A stretch of DNA of 13,963 nt from Planctomycetaceae bacterium UBA4732 (lineage in GTDB: Bacteria; Planctomycetota; Planctomycetia; Gemmatales; Gemmataceae): positions 17,424-31,386 of the forward strand of contig DHJA01000165.1 of NCBI GenBank assembly GCA_002404095.1, read 5' to 3'. The position numbers were made by a program, and so were the translations under genes. The notes beneath the pieces were generated by a model. The model was not told the origin of the DNA, did not search any database, and saw only the letters and a list, made by a program, of their open reading frames with translations. Within the stretch, counting starts at the first letter, position 1. Every line of letters begins with the position of its first letter. This document shows, piece by piece, positions 13,934 to 13,963 of this stretch.

Positions 13934-13963
13934 TTGTATTATACTTCACGCGGCCAGGAGTGA

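Overview
This 14 kb GC-rich window looks like the chromosome of a planctomycete, most likely of the Gemmata type. The reasons are a protein kinase fused to a tubulin/FtsZ-like domain, genes for tetrahydromethanopterin/methylofuran-linked one-carbon metabolism in a bacterium, and a different palindromic repeat in each of the five larger intergenic spaces. The taxonomic call is inference; no rRNA or other marker gene is present.

Layout. A YceH/DUF480 gene (37-750, minus) diverges from a tight four-gene plus-strand operon (911-4571): archaeal-type phosphoglycerate mutase, homocysteine S-methyltransferase family protein, MfnF-like protein and MfnE-like amino-acid kinase. Its junctions are +1, -4 and +1 bases. 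Converging on it, and overlapping the last 26 bases of mfnE, is a minus-strand pair (5684-4546): an ASCH-domain protein with a GTG start, whose stop overlaps the start of mfnB. MfnB, MfnE and MfnF are three core enzymes of methanofuran/methylofuran biosynthesis, so 3.0-5.3 kb is a cofactor-biosynthesis island for the C1 carrier used by the formyltransferase/hydrolase complex. Why the mutase, the methyltransferase and the ASCH protein travel with it is unknown.

A near-perfect 31-base inverted repeat (5713-5793) separates ASCH-mfnB from the 1189-residue kinase-tubulin-like protein (5843-9412, plus). A 310-base gap follows, holding a MITE-like palindrome with 37-base arms and flanking 9-base direct repeats. 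Next come a secreted two-domain M16 peptidase (9723-12476) and a type II NADH dehydrogenase (12583-13866), separated by a 29-base-arm hairpin. One arm of that same hairpin family lies in frame between the two M16 domains, and another truncated copy opens the window.

The most interesting items are the kinase-tubulin-like fusion with its HLD (not HRD) catalytic loop, the ASCH-mfnB coupling and the mfnE/mfnB tail overlap, the repeat arm turned into an M16 linker, and the MITE-like element. I see no tRNA, rRNA, CRISPR array, transposase or prophage gene.
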